Shown piece after piece: positions 35,801 through 48,372 of a stretch of 64,000 bases of DNA. Under the pieces are notes generated by a model. The model did no database searches, had not been told where the DNA came from, and saw only the letters and a list, made by a program, of their open reading frames with translations. Numbering within the stretch: position 1 is the stretch's first letter; each line of letters opens with the position of its first letter. Position numbers and translations under genes: made by a program. The stretch covers positions 24,796,001-24,860,000 of the forward strand of contig NC_056550.1 of the NCBI RefSeq assembly GCF_910596095.1. Reading direction: 5' to 3'. This DNA is from Thunnus maccoyii (taxonomy: Eukaryota; Chordata; Actinopteri; Scombriformes; Scombridae).

Positions 35801-36853
35801 TTCCTATAGTGTGTGTTAAATGTGGAAAACATGTACTAAATCCAAACTGGTTTTCATACTGTATTTTTAAATATCATGTTATACTTAACAATGTCTCCTC
35901 TTTTTTTTATCTTTCATTTCTTAATTTTATATTTTCTCTTCATCAGGATGGACCAACACTTCCGGATGGTGTTCTTGTTCAAGGAGGAATCATGTCGTGG
36001 CTTCATCATGTCGCGGTTTCTAAATGACCTGGAGGAGAGTGCTGTTCAGCTAGACAGGATGAATAAGGGGGCAAAGATCTCCAGTGTTGCAGGAAGCTCG
36101 GTTGGCGCGATTGGTGGTGTCCTTTCCATCATTGGTTTGGCTTTAATTCCTGTAACTGCTGAAGTGTCTCTTGCTCTGACAATGACTGGGGTGGGGCTGG
36201 GAATTACCAGCGGAGTTAACAGCATTGTCACCACAGCCACAGAGATTGGAGTCAAGCGCACATATAAAAAAAAAGCCAGTGAAGCCTTCAAGAGCATCAT
36301 GAAGGATGTGAAGAGTCTCCAGAATTGTCTGGATGAGGTCACCAACAGGAAAGCAAGTCAGATAGATGTGGCTGTGGGAGTAAGCAAGGGTCTTACTAAA
36401 GATGGTGTTTTTAGAAAAAGCATAGAGTCATTTGTTGATTTTGCCCCTGCTGGTAAGATGTTGAAAAGTGAGGACCTGATTGCAAGTGCTGGTAAGGTGG
36501 TGGCCCACAAACGTAAAGTGTTACATGACATGTCCAGAGTGGCATCAGATGTCCCAGATGCCGGTCAGGCAGCAGTCACAGGGCCCCTTGCTCTCACCAA
36601 GTCAGCCAGGGCTGGTCTCATCGGGCTCAATGCTCTTTTCATTGGCAAGGACATCTTCACCATCTATAAAGACAGCATCAGTCTGGCCAAAGGCAGTGAG
36701 ACTGAAGTCTCACAGCTCATCAGAGCCAGAGCTGCACTTTGGAGCTCAGAGATGGACTCATGGAAGAAGATCCGTGATTCTTTGCATCAGGGTCTGCTGA
36801 CATCAGAGGAAAAACGAGCTATCCTGGAGACACAGTTTTATCCACAGAGGTAG
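32823..36853 (+). CDS. APOL-like gene 4 (long exon 2)
   Basis: Exons 32823-32836 (MSAER), 33708-34304, 34426-34545 and 35947-36853 give 545 aa. Exon 2 is the long form. The APOL domain begins at M245 and has an in-frame 27-nt deletion near its start: it reads CRGFIMSRFLNDLEES where gene 3 has CRHFISEFDERQPRMLQFLN. This removes nine charged residues before the hairpin (VGAIGGVLSIIGLALIPVTA). The linker (VAVGVSKGLTKDGVFRKSIE) is shared with gene 5, not with the other long genes, which points to exchange between copies. The C-terminal helix carries a Lys (FIGKDIFTIYKDS), unlike the FIGMDI of all others. Ends FYPQR. A second upstream module with an identical exon 1 lies 2.3 kb further up (30565). 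Confidence 0.83.
33268..33350. repeat. Interspersed repeat fragment, gene 4 intron 1
   Basis: Shortened copy of the element at 15113 in gene 2: tttatacagcaccaaattat, then ctcagggcacttttcac. Confidence 0.4.
35154..35252 (+). repeat. tRNA-derived SINE head, gene 4 intron 3
   Basis: Decayed copy; the A box is damaged (tggctcaactagtagagttg), the B box kept. Confidence 0.5.
35431..35575 (-). repeat. Minus-strand SINE fragment, gene 4 intron 3
   Basis: Same element as in gene 1, with a short internal deletion after gaggacac. Confidence 0.45.
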
Positions 36854-37101
36854 ATAAGAGAAACAATGAAATTCCCATCTGATCAAGTGGGTGAAAAACA
36901 AATGAAAAACAGTTTTGTGCATGTATGAGAATTTAATCCTGCATACATCAGAAAATCACTGAGCATCCTCATTTAAGTTTATCTTTAGAGAATAAGCTTC
37001 TTATGACTGTTAACCAACTACTGTTGTCAATGATTACATAACCAGCATATCTTTTGTTTCTTGTTTCAATCTATATATCATACCTTTTGCAGATTATTTT
37101 A

Positions 37102-37103
<2 letters not shown>

Positions 37104-37194
<91 letters not shown>
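37104..37194. repeat. (CA)n(TA)n(CA)n microsatellite in gene 4 3' UTR
   Basis: About 24 CA, 17 TA and a few CA units. It lies where the recombined CA repeat of gene 3 lies, but here type I sequence continues on both sides. Genes 2 and 6 have only a short TA run at this spot. Confidence 0.95.
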
Positions 37195-37655
37195 TCACAT
37201 TTAGTAATAAATACTTTAACTGAGAATAATTGCATGTCAATATAAAATGACTATGTTGGGTGTTAACTTCAGAGTTGCCATTTGAAGCCATTTACTGTAG
37301 TTCTTTACTTTCTGTAAACAAATATTTACTGATAATCTCAAGATAATCAGAATATGTGCAGTAGATTTTATTACTAGGTGTTTATTGCGCTTTAATCATC
37401 TGACATTGAAGTCAAATTATATCAGCATCTTATTTGTTTTTTGCCTTTTGTTTTAAGTTTAATGTGTGACAGTGTTCATCAATTGAATCCATTATTACAG
37501 AGTCTGCAGGACACATTGTAATAACACTGTTTTACCTTTTTGAAATGTTTTATTGTTGTAATGCTTTCATTTTATAATATAGTCTTGCTGTTTCATGATC
37601 TGTAACACCCATCTCAACATGTATGTAGCTCTTGTATGTATTCCTGTTGAATCCA

Positions 37656-37661
37656 AATAAA
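37656..37661 (+). terminator. Poly(A) signal, gene 4
   Basis: AATAAA about 800 nt after the stop; second signal at 37692-37697. Confidence 0.55.
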
Positions 37662-38529
37662 TGTAAACTCTGAACACAGACTTTAACAATCAATAAACAG
37701 ATTTCTTCAAGTATCTTCTCATATTAAATGTGTTGTAGTTTGTTCATGATTCTCTTATATTTTAAAGTGACAAATGGCATAAATAAGGGAAATTATAGTC
37801 AATACTTTCTGTAAAGTGTTTAAGAAATTTTAAAAATTTTAATTTAAATCTATGCATGCATAGATGCAATGTATACATTTGGCTGTATGTCCATGTGTAT
37901 CTCCTGAACATTGTTGGGTGTAAGTACATTGATAGCGACTAGAAACTGGAGTCAAATTCCTTGTATGCATAAACATACTTGGCCTGTAGTGACAACCTAC
38001 GCAAAATTAAAATCAGCCTCTTGGAGCTTTTTTTGCTTGCAATCTACAGGTAAAAACTTCTTTCACAGCTGTGGTTACAGCTTCAGAGGGAGAGGCTGAT
38101 GCTGTAACAAAAAGAGGAACTTTGGCACTAAAAAGACTGTAACGTTGGAAAATATCTTCTTTAAAAATATCTATTTGACTCATTTGGATGGCTAAAGCTT
38201 CATATTAGCTTCAGATAAACTTTTAAATACATTTGTACACAGAGGGAGGTTTGTGTATTTTCATTTACATTACAAGTGCATTATGAAGACATCTGCTAAT
38301 GGCCAGTATGAACAGGATTAATGATTATGGCAAGAAACCCCTATTTCAATGTTCATTTGAGCACCTGAGTGTTGTTTAAGACAGACTTGTGAACCTGTCC
38401 TTTAAAGCTAATTTTATTGCTTTTGTATCCTCATGCGTGTTCCACAAGTCATTCTGACTTTTGAAGTAACATGCCCACTTTTGAAATGTATCATCTTCTT
38501 ATATATTCCTTTTCTTTTCTCTTCATCAG

Positions 38530-38788
38530 GATGGACCAACACTTCCGGATGGTGTTCTTGTTCGAGGAGGAATCATGTCGTTACTTCATCAGTGAGTTTG
38601 ATGAACAACAGCCCAGGATGCTGCAGTTTCTAAATGACCTGGAGGAGAGTGCTGTTCAGCTAGACGGGATGAATAAAGGGGCAAAGATCTCCAGTGTGGC
38701 AGGAAGCTCGGTCGGGGCGGTTGTCTTGTGTAATACAGTAGAACCAGCAGTAGTCTCACAAAGTGCTTTTTTTGACAACTCTGATTAA
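38530..38788 (+). pseudogene. Truncated APOL last exon, copy 2
   Basis: It has the same acceptor and first ~63 codons as copy 1, but the internal deletion is larger: ...AGSSVGAV runs straight into gtcttgtgtaatacagtag in a shifted frame, giving VLCNTVEPAVVSQSAFF and a stop at 38788. The CaaX codons are present in the DNA but out of frame. No exons 1-3. Confidence 0.8.
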
Positions 38789-41429
38789 AGTGAATGAACC
38801 ATGTATGGAAATTCAATCTTGCTAACAGCTGTAAATCATTGATCAGTGTTGAACATCATTTAAGTCTGTTCATGAGAAATTCTTAATTAGCTGCATTTCT
38901 AATGACAAACCGATTAATTGAGTCTGTATGTGTTTTCCTTGACTAGATTTCTATACCTTTTGCCAACAAACACATAAACACATAATGCATTATATCTGCC
39001 ATTCAGTGATAGAATAATGATATGTGAAAAATAAGAAAACTGCTTTTAACACAAGAGTTGTCATATTCTACCATGTCCAATGCTCCAGTGTATATTTTAC
39101 CACATAAAGAGAACACAATACTTAGATTAGATTGTATTAGAATAATGTTTGATGCCTTTTCTGCTTCATTTATTAGACACCAAGTAGCCAAAATAAATGT
39201 GTTTTGATGTTTGTTGTTTTTCTTCGCACAAAGTTGGGATATTGTGGTGCGTGCACATCGTGAGGCTCAACGTCTCATCGTTTTTTGGATATTTACTTAA
39301 CTATCTCTGAAGATATAGCATCACTTATGCTGTAGCACTTACTTTCCTGCACTCATCTGTAAATAATACTGTATTTTTGCACTTCTGGTTGAATGCTAAC
39401 TGCATTTCACTGGCTTTGTACCCGTACTCTGAACAATGACAAAGTTGGATCTAATCTATTGTTTCATAAAACGGAGGCAGTTTTCCAAAGATGTGGTGTC
39501 CATGGAGATACCTGCTTTGGTCTTTGCAGTGTCTTATTTTTGTAATGCTTTGATTTTATAATGAAACTATATCACTGGTTTCACTACTTTTACTGTCTTG
39601 TTATTCTGACTTGAGAAAAGATCTGTATTTAATAAATGTATGTAAATGTAAGACACAGATTGACTTTCTTTCTTCTCTTTGTCTTAAACCTTTATTCTTG
39701 TTTAGTTTGGTAAGTTTTATTTGTATTCTAGAAAATTGAGTTTGGACACTAATTTTAAAGAAGAAATTTTAAAATACTCTTCTTTGACTTGACTTCAACT
39801 GCTGGATGCAAGATGTCTCCTACTTCACTGTAAAGTCCATTCTCAGTGTTTGTGCTCTGGATGCTTCAAGTTTCCACATCACACTTGTGTAAGTTGCATA
39901 CTGGACCATGATTGGCTGCCAACTGGTTTTGATGTCACAAATCATGCTCGTACCAAGGTATCAATTCTGTATTTACATTTTGTATTAGTGAATTCAATTT
40001 TTAATTTGAAGTTATAATTTGTATTATCAATGGAAACGAATCTTTGCAGACTGGCTGGAAAGACAGTTTGCTGAAGAGAACAACGTTAGGTTACAAAACA
40101 AGTGGAGTTTTCAGAATATGCATATAGCCATGCAATTTCAGAGAACATTTTTACTCTGGCATGCAGACTCTGCTATCTGTTGAACAAATTGCAATTTGTT
40201 TTAGTGAGCAGTATTCACATGGGGACTTGACAAATTGACACAGAAAGGTGCATAATGAGTCTACACCACAGATCTGTGTCTCAATACTGCTGCTCATTTT
40301 ATGTGGCCAGTTGCAGGACCTACGCAGGAGGTGGGAAGACTTTTCTTATTTGTGTTAACAGACACGTCACTCATAATCATAAATCACCTCCAGACACAGT
40401 TTCTTACTTCTTGCCGTCACACTGATGAACAGTTAAATCAGTCATCCATCACTGTCAAATACATATTTAAGCAGGCTGTATATATTGTTCACAGACATGT
40501 ACATGTACATATAATGTGCATAACCACTTACTATATGTATATGAAGTAACTTATTTTTTCATTCAGTATTTATTTCAGCAGTCCTAAACACTTTTACACT
40601 ACTTGTTGACAATCTACAGAAACTTGTATATAGACCTGTATGTTATTGTCCATTTGTTGTTTCTATATGTATATATCTATTTTTTCACCTACTTGCTTGT
40701 AAGTAATAGCCATATGTTTACGTTTACATATCTCTGTTCAGCTTGTTGTCCTTGTTTTGGCTGTATGTCCATGTGTATCTCCTGAACATTGTTGTACATT
40801 GAGAGCCACTGGAATCTGGAGTCAAATTTCTTTTATACATAAACATAGTGTGCTTGGTACCTTTTTTGACAACCTACACAAAGTTATATCCTGTCACTCG
40901 GCACGTATACAACTTCCTTCACAGTTGTGGTTACAGCTGCAGAGGTCTGATACTGATTTCCTGTAAGTCTGAAATACAATTTCACATGGTAGTCAAGGTG
41001 GCCTAAACCTCCTCAAATAGAAGAAAAGAGGGGAAAAGTCTGTTAATCTTCATTTGCAGTGATAATTTAAACTAATCAAGCAAGTAATATGGGGGTAACA
41101 ATAGGCTAATCTACTCACAATAAACACATTATATAAGGGTCATATCCTACCAATAATAGTGGGATAATAAGGTAAAATCTCTGCATTTTGAAAAGAGTAA
41201 TGATTGTTATATTAAAGGATAAGGTTGGTGATTTTCTATATTTTTCTTATTGTCAACAACTGCCTGTATTCCTCTGTGCTGTAGACCTCTGCTGTTGTCC
41301 AAAAAGGAAGGAAGTAGATGGGTGCGGTGTTGCTTGTTGGAACGGCTTTGTCTTAAAAAGCTGCTCAACAACTGTATCTCAATAGACACATATTAGTACG
41401 TAAGGGAAAAAGACACTCTGAGGTGACAA
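38789..41429 (+). other. Type II 3' flank, LINE fragment and short upstream module of gene 5
   Basis: Poly(A) signal at 39631-39636 and LINE tail at 39350-39465. The second LINE fragment at 40386-40860 lacks the block that encodes the ORF end in other copies. The upstream module is the short form, even shorter than that of gene 3: it misses the stretch with gcaacaaaacgtcacacatg. Two small open frames here are not supported as genes. Confidence 0.55.
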
Positions 41430-44400
41430 ATGTCTGCAGAAAGGTAAGTTTTAAATCAGAGCTACTGCTGCCTCTGTATAATAATTTCAATATGCACTTT
41501 ATATCCAAATCAACATGTAATTAATATATTTGACATATTTCATATTGTAAACACCAAAACTGTAAATTATATTATATTTTGGGTGTGTGTGTGTTGGTTG
41601 GGTTATAAACACAACAAAAAGATATCAACAAAACATACCCACTACAATAAGGTGAATGTGTTTGTCTTCACAGGCCTTGGGGTTACATTTAAACCATTTA
41701 CTTTATATAATTTGTGGATACATTCATATATGGCATTCATATGTGTGTTGTTTTTAATTGATCTGTCTGAATTAAAAAATCACTTGTGCACTGTATACTG
41801 TAAAAAAAAACAAAAACAATTCTGTCAAATAGAAACATTTGACAATTTGCTCACTTTTATTGCATATAAATATCAAATGACTTGCACAAAACATGGAACC
41901 CCCTGACAAAAGCCTATATCAGCTCAACCTAATTTATACCTGTCAACATCTAGGTTTCAAAAACACAGGAGGTTTTTCTCCCATCCACCATCGATATGTT
42001 TTACACGAGAACAGCTCGCTGGTCAAGCTGATAACACCAAATGCTTTTAAACTTAGCTGCTGGCTGAAACAAAATCAGCCCCTCCTCTTATTTTCAGCAG
42101 GAAACTAAGCGGAGCAGACAACTTGAGTGAGTGCAGTGACGAGTGATATATATCAGGCAGGGTCATTTACACATATTCACCTCTGCCTCTGGGTTGGGTT
42201 GCCAGGTACCATCCCACACAGAAACTGAGGAGCACCCATTTGATTTATGTCACTATGAAATTGGTTGATTAACGGGAGAAATTGCCAATCAGGGGCACAG
42301 CAGAAGAAAGTGTTAAAAATAGGGAGACTCCTGCAAAACTACTGGCAGATATGCTAATTTGGATCTGATCACCTTTCAAAAGCTATGAAAAGCCACATCA
42401 GTGTTCCACTGAATTTAAAAGCTGGTGTTCTTGATCAGTTTAATAAAGTATATCTTTTATCATTGAAAAAGGAGGTTCTGTCAGGTCTTTCTCCTGCACT
42501 GTCTCGCAAATCTAATGTGGACATAAAGTAGGTCTTGCAAGTATCCGATGAGATTTACCTTTAATTTGTTTTCACATTTCACTTCTCAGACAACTACCAT
42601 CAGTTTACATAGACGTTGTTTTGTCTTACAGAGAGAACCTGAGGAAGGCCTTGTGCCAGTACACCAAAGACACCTTCAGTTATATTAACACGCTAAAAGA
42701 ATTCAGTGAGAGCCTCCCTGAATGGATAAATGCAAGGAAGACAGAGTTGAGGACTTTAACAGATATCAAAGACAGAAAGAAGCATGAAAAACTGGAGCAG
42801 GAGCTTGCTGCTGTGTTGAAGGACACTCTGGGAGGCCTGGAGAAGCTCAACTGCTTCCTGGATGCAGTGGAGAGGTTGGCGGTCACCTCACTGCATGTGT
42901 TTAATGAGAAGAACTGGGTGTTACATCTGCCCCAAGACATCAGCCCTGATAATGTTCAGGTTGGTATCATTGCTGCTCGGCTGGTCTGCCCACTCATCCT
43001 CCAGTTTAAAAGAGATGCGAAGGCCTTCTTCCTTCCCAAACTTCAGAATGTGGAAGTGCTGGAATACCAGTTGGTTAAATACATCCAGACCACCCAGAAG
43101 ATCTGTGACAAGTTAGAGGAAAGGTAAAATCTTTCATAAACATGTTCATGAAATGCCACAACCCAAGCCTAAAAATGATTAATGGAGAACTTAGGAACAT
43201 TTAATAAATAAAACAACATAGTTTAATAAATAAATAAATACATTTATTTATCATACACTAATTGCACAAAAGACATTATTTGAAATCATATCTATAAATT
43301 AATGGTATAATTATATAATTCACAGCTCTGTCAGTGAGTTTTTCCAGAGGATGAATATGGAAACTGTGGTAGATCTTGATGTGGATTTGTCTGAAGATAA
43401 GATACAAAGGATGCTTCGTCACATCAATCAGCTTAATGAAATCAGGTAAGCATGAAGTGACAATAAGAGGTTTGGTGGTGCTAAAATATTACCTCATTGC
43501 AGTTGTGCAAAGTTGTGTATTTCTGAAATGTAGTCGACACTTTCAATAGTAGAGACAGTTTGAGCTATAATTGGTATTTCAGCTATTTAAAAACATGTTG
43601 TATAGAACAGATGTTTACAAAATTATTGGGCATCCAAAAGCACAAATATCCTGTAGAGGTTTGGCTGGAAGTTGTCTTTAGAACGCAGTACTAAAAGGTT
43701 CAAGAAGTTAATTTACTTTTGCTTCTATTTCATCAACATCTAATCAGTATTATGTCAGTGTACTATAGTGTTCAATAGACTTTACAGACAACAACTTCTC
43801 TCTGTATCAAAGATTAAAATACAGTATGTCTGATATAATAAAAGCCCTTTAAACACTAAATTCAGTGACAAATGGGATTACATTTCCAATGATTACTTGA
43901 TCTCTCGTTGTATTATAACTAGCACAATCTGTATGAATCATGTAAACTTGAAACAATGAAAATATATGCAATGATTACGTGTTATTTTTTTATTATTAAA
44001 AGAATGCAGGTGCACTGAAAGGACACTAGGGGGCAATATGACCCTGATTATAAAGAGCACATGACAGTTTATGTTGGTGACTGTGGCTCAGCTGGTAAAG
44101 CAGGACATCCATTGACTGCAGGAGGGTCTGTAGTTCAATCCCCTGTTTCTTCTTTCCACATGTTGAAGTGTGTAAATGAGAAGGAAATTGTGCTAAATAA
44201 CTGTGGCCAACTTACCATGTCTGTTCAAATAGCAGATATACTCTCTCTTGCTTCAACTCTTTACCTTTAATGTCCAGTATTAAATTGATAATTGATAATT
44301 GATAAATGATAATTACCAAAACACAGTTACTTATATAACAAAAATTACAACTTGCTGGGGCTCATTTGACAAATGATTTTGTCCAAAGTGACTTCCTGTT

Positions 44401-45790
44401 CATACAAATTAAGAGTAATTTTAATGGCTCAGTGTGTTGCTTGAGGACACTTAGACACATGGAAAGGAGGAGCCAGGGATTGAACCACCAATCCGTATGA
44501 TTAGTAACTAAATTATGGCGAGTATATCCAACCGGTAGTATACTGTATATCAGACATGTAAGTTTCTGGAGACAGTTTTGGTTGAGGTGGAAAAGAGACA
44601 GGAAGACCTTCTTTGATTATCAAAGGGATTTCTAAGTTTGTCAGTTCATTGAGCCCAGATTCTGTGTTTTGTTCTCTACAATGACTTTTATGACTTGCAG
44701 CTATTTCATGCTCATCTTTTGAGATGATTTATTGCTGCTTTAGCTTCCTATAGTGTATGTTAAATAAATGTGGAAAACATGTACAAAATCCAAACTGGTT
44801 TTCATATTGTATTCTTAATATCATGTTATACTTAACAATGTCTCCTGTTATTTATCTTTCTTCATTTCTTATTTTATATTTTACTTCATCAGGATGGACC
44901 AACACTTCCGGATGGTGTTCTTGTTCGAGGAGGAATCATGTCGTCGCTTCATCAGTGAGTTTGATGAACGACAGCCCAGAATGCTGCAGTTTCTGAATGT
45001 CCTGGAGGAGAGTGCTGTTCAGCTAGACAGGATGAATATGGGGGCAAAGATTTCCAGCGTGGCAGGAAGCTCGGTTGGGGCAGTTGGAGGTGTTCTTTCC
45101 ATCATTGGTTTGGCATTAATTCCTGCAACAGCTGGAGTGTCTCTCGCTCTGACAATGACTGGAGTGGGGCTGGGAATTACCAGCGGAGTTAACAGCGCTG
45201 TCACCACAGCCACAGAGATTGGAGTCAACCGCACATATCAAAAGAAAGCCAGTGAAGCCTTCCAGAGCTTCATGGAGGATGTGCAGAGTCTCCAGGATTG
45301 TCTGGACGAGGTCACCAACAGGGAAGCAAGTCAGATAGATGTGGCTGTGGGAGTAAGCAAGGGTCTTACTAAAGATGGTGTTTTTAGAAAAAGCATAGAC
45401 TCACTTGTTGATTTTGCCTCTGCTGTTAAGATGTTGAAAAGTGAAGAGCTGATTGTAGGTGCTGGTAAGGTGGTGGCCCAGGAAGGTAAAGCATTACGTA
45501 TCGTGCCCACAGTGGCGTCAAATGTCCCAGATGTTGGTCAGGCAGCAGTCAAAGGGTCCCTTGCTCTCACCAAGTCAGCCAGGGCTGGTTTCATCGGGCT
45601 CAATGCTTTTTTCATTGGCATGGACATCTTCTTCATCTGTAAAGACAGCATCAGTCTGGCCAAAGGCAGCGAGACTGAAGTCTCACAGCTCATCAGAGCC
45701 AGAGCTGCACTTTGGAGCTCAGAGATGGACTCGTGGAAGAAAATCCACGATTCGCTGTGTCAGGGTCTGCGGACATCAGAGGAAAAATGA
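41430..45790 (+). CDS. APOL-like gene 5 (short exon 2, stop before a CaaX tail)
   Basis: Exons 41430-41443 (MSAER), 42632-43123, 43326-43445 and 44893-45790 give 507 aa. Exon 2 is the short form (ENLRKALCQYTKDT). Intron 2 carries a ~125-bp A/T-rich stretch not seen in the other genes. The APOL domain begins at M210; the hairpin is VGAVGGVLSIIGLALIPATA, and the linker (SKGLTKDGVFRKSIDSLVDF) matches gene 4. The protein stops at TGA 45788-45790 (LRTSEEK). Behind it the same frame stays open for 41 more codons, acidic and Lys-rich, and ends ...KEKQSCVIQ then TAG. CVIQ is a CaaX-type ending of the class usually farnesylated. Gene 7 keeps a similar ending in its open frame. The 3' flank is type II. 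Confidence 0.83.
44074..44172 (+). repeat. tRNA-derived SINE head, gene 5 intron 3
   Basis: A box tggctcagctggtaaagca, B box agttcaatccc; orthologous to the other copies. Confidence 0.55.
44352..44515 (-). repeat. Minus-strand SINE fragment, gene 5 intron 3
   Basis: Same element and position as in gene 1. Confidence 0.5.
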
Positions 45791-46791
45791 GCTATCCTGG
45801 AGACGCCATTTGAACCAGAGATGGAGATCAAGAAAGATAAAGAAACAGAAATGGAATTTCCATCCGACGAAGTGGATGAAAAAGTGAAAGAAAAACAGTC
45901 TTGTGTAATACAGTAGAGCCAGCAGTAGTCTCACAAAGTGCTTTTTTGACCACTCTGATTAATGTGAATGAACCATGTATAAAAATTCAGTCTTGCTAAT
46001 AGCTGGAGATCATTGATCAGTGTTGAACATCATTTAAGTCTAAGGAATTCTTAATTAGCTGCATTTCTAATGACTTAAACTGATGTATTGAGTGTATGAT
46101 TTTTGACTGGATTTTGCCAACTTTTAAGCTTGTTTAAACACATAATGCATTATATCTGCCATTCAGTGATACTTTTAATAAAGAATAATAGTATGTGAAA
46201 AATAACAATACTTCCAGTTGTCATTTTCGACCATGTCCAATGCTCCAGTGTGTATTTTACCACATAAAGAGAACACAATACTTAGATTAGATTGTATTAA
46301 AATAATGCTAGGTGCCTTTTCTGCTTCATTTATTAGACACCAAGTAGGCAAAATAAATGTGTTTTGATGTTTGTTGTTTTTCTTCGTACAGTGTGGGATA
46401 TTGTGGTGCGTGCACATTGTGAGGCTCAGCGTCTCATCGTTTTTTGGGATATTTACTTAACTATCTCTGAAGATATAGCATCAATTATGCTGTAGCACTT
46501 ACTTTCCTGCACTCATCTGTAAATAACACTGTATTTTTGCACTTCTGGTTGGATGCTAACTGCATTTCATTGGCTTTGTACCCGTACTCTGAACAATGAC
46601 AAAGTTGGATCTAATCTTAATGTTTCATTAAATGGAGGCAGTTTTCCAAAGATGTGGTGTCCATGGAGATACCTGCTTCGGTCTTTGCAGTGTCTTATTT
46701 TTGTAATGCTCTGATTTTATGATGAAACTATATCACTGGTTTCACTATTTTTACTGTCTTGTTATTCTGACTTGAGAAAAGATCTGTATTC

Positions 46792-46797
46792 AATAAA
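46792..46797 (+). terminator. Poly(A) signal, gene 5
   Basis: AATAAA about 1 kb after the TGA; conserved in all type II flanks. Confidence 0.5.
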
Positions 46798-47815
46798 TGT
46801 ATGTAAATGTAAGACACAGATTGACTTTCTTTCTTCTCTTTGTCTCAAACCTTTAGTCTTGTTTAGTTAAGTTTAGTTTGGTAAGTTTTATTTGTATTCT
46901 AGAAAATTGAGTTTGGACACTAATTTTAAAGAAGAAATTTTAAAATACTCTTCTTTGACTTGACTTCAACTGCTGGATGCAATATGTCTCCTACTTCACT
47001 GAAAAGACCATTCTCAGTGTTTGGGCTCTGGAGGCTTCAAGTTTCCACATCGCACTTGTGTAAGTTGCATACTGGACCATGATTAGCTGCCAACTGGTTT
47101 TGGTGTCACAAATCATGCTCGTACCATGGTACCAATTCTGTATTTACATTTAGTATTAGTGAATTCAATTTTTAATTTCAAGTTATAATTTGTATTATCA
47201 ATGGAAACGAATCTTTGCAGATTGACTGGAAAGACAGTTTGCTGAAGAGAACAAGTTTAGGTTACAAAACAAGTGGAGTTTTCAGAATATGTATAGAGCC
47301 ATGCAATTTCAGAGAACATTTTTACTCTGGCATGCAGAACCATGATAGACTGCAAACTGGTTGTGATGTCACAAATCATGCTCGTAGGTACAAAGTTTGT
47401 ATTTATTTATTTTGTATCAGTGAATCCAATTTTTAATTTGACTACATAAGATTTGTATAATCAATGGAAATGAATATTTGAAGAGCGGAAAGACAGTTTG
47501 CTGAAGAGAACAACGTTAGGTTACAAAACAAGTGGAGTTTTCAGAATATGCATAGAGCCATGCAATTTCAGAGAACATTTTTACTCTGGCATGCAGACTC
47601 TGCTATCTGTTGAACAAATAGCAACTTGTTTTAGTGACCAGTATTCACATGGGGACTTGACAAATTGACACAGAAAGGTGCATAATGAGTTTACACCACA
47701 GATCTGTGTCTCAATACTGATGCTCATTTTATGTGACCAGTTGCAGGACCTATGCAGGAGGTGGGAAAAGTTTTCTCATTTGTGTTAACAAACACGTCAC
47801 TCATAATCATTAATC

Positions 47816-48372
47816 ACTGCAGACCCCTCACACCCTGGACATAACCTGTTCCACCTTCTCCTCTCTGGTAGGCGCTACAGACCACGTTACACCAAAACCA
47901 CCAGACACAGTTTCTTACTTCTTGCCGTCGCACTGATGAACAGTTAAATCAGTCATCCATCACTGTCAAATATATATTTAAGCAGGCTGTATACACTGTT
48001 CACAGACATGTACACCTGCATATACTGGACATAACTACTTACTATACGTATAAAAAGTAAATTATTTTTCATTCAATGTTTATTTCAACAGTCTTACACA
48101 CCTTTACACTACTTATTGACAATCTACAGAAACTGTTAACCTGTACATAGACCTGTATGTTGTTGTCCATTTGTTGTTTCTATATGTATATATCTATTTT
48201 TTTCACCTACCGGCTTGTAAATAATAGTCATACATTTATGTTTACATATCTCTGTTCAGCTTGTTGTCCTTGTTTTGACTGTATATCCATGTGTATCTCC
48301 TGAACTTTGTTGTACATTGAGAGCCACTGGAATCTGGAGTCAAATTTCTTTTATACATAAACATACTGACCT
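47816..48372 (+). mobile_element. LINE 3' end fragment
   Basis: Related to 28609-29175: phrase ctgttccaccttctcctctc, then aggcgctacagaccacgtta, then the same 3' UTR. Confidence 0.55.

Larger units (their letters stand above)
36854..38529 (+). other. Gene 4 3' UTR (type I) and spacer before truncated exon 2
   Basis: The 3' UTR contains a (CA)n(TA)n run and poly(A) signals at 37656 and 37692. The spacer from 37740 to 38529 is nearly the same as 19620-20393 after gene 2, including the LINE tail at 37880-37985. Confidence 0.6.
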
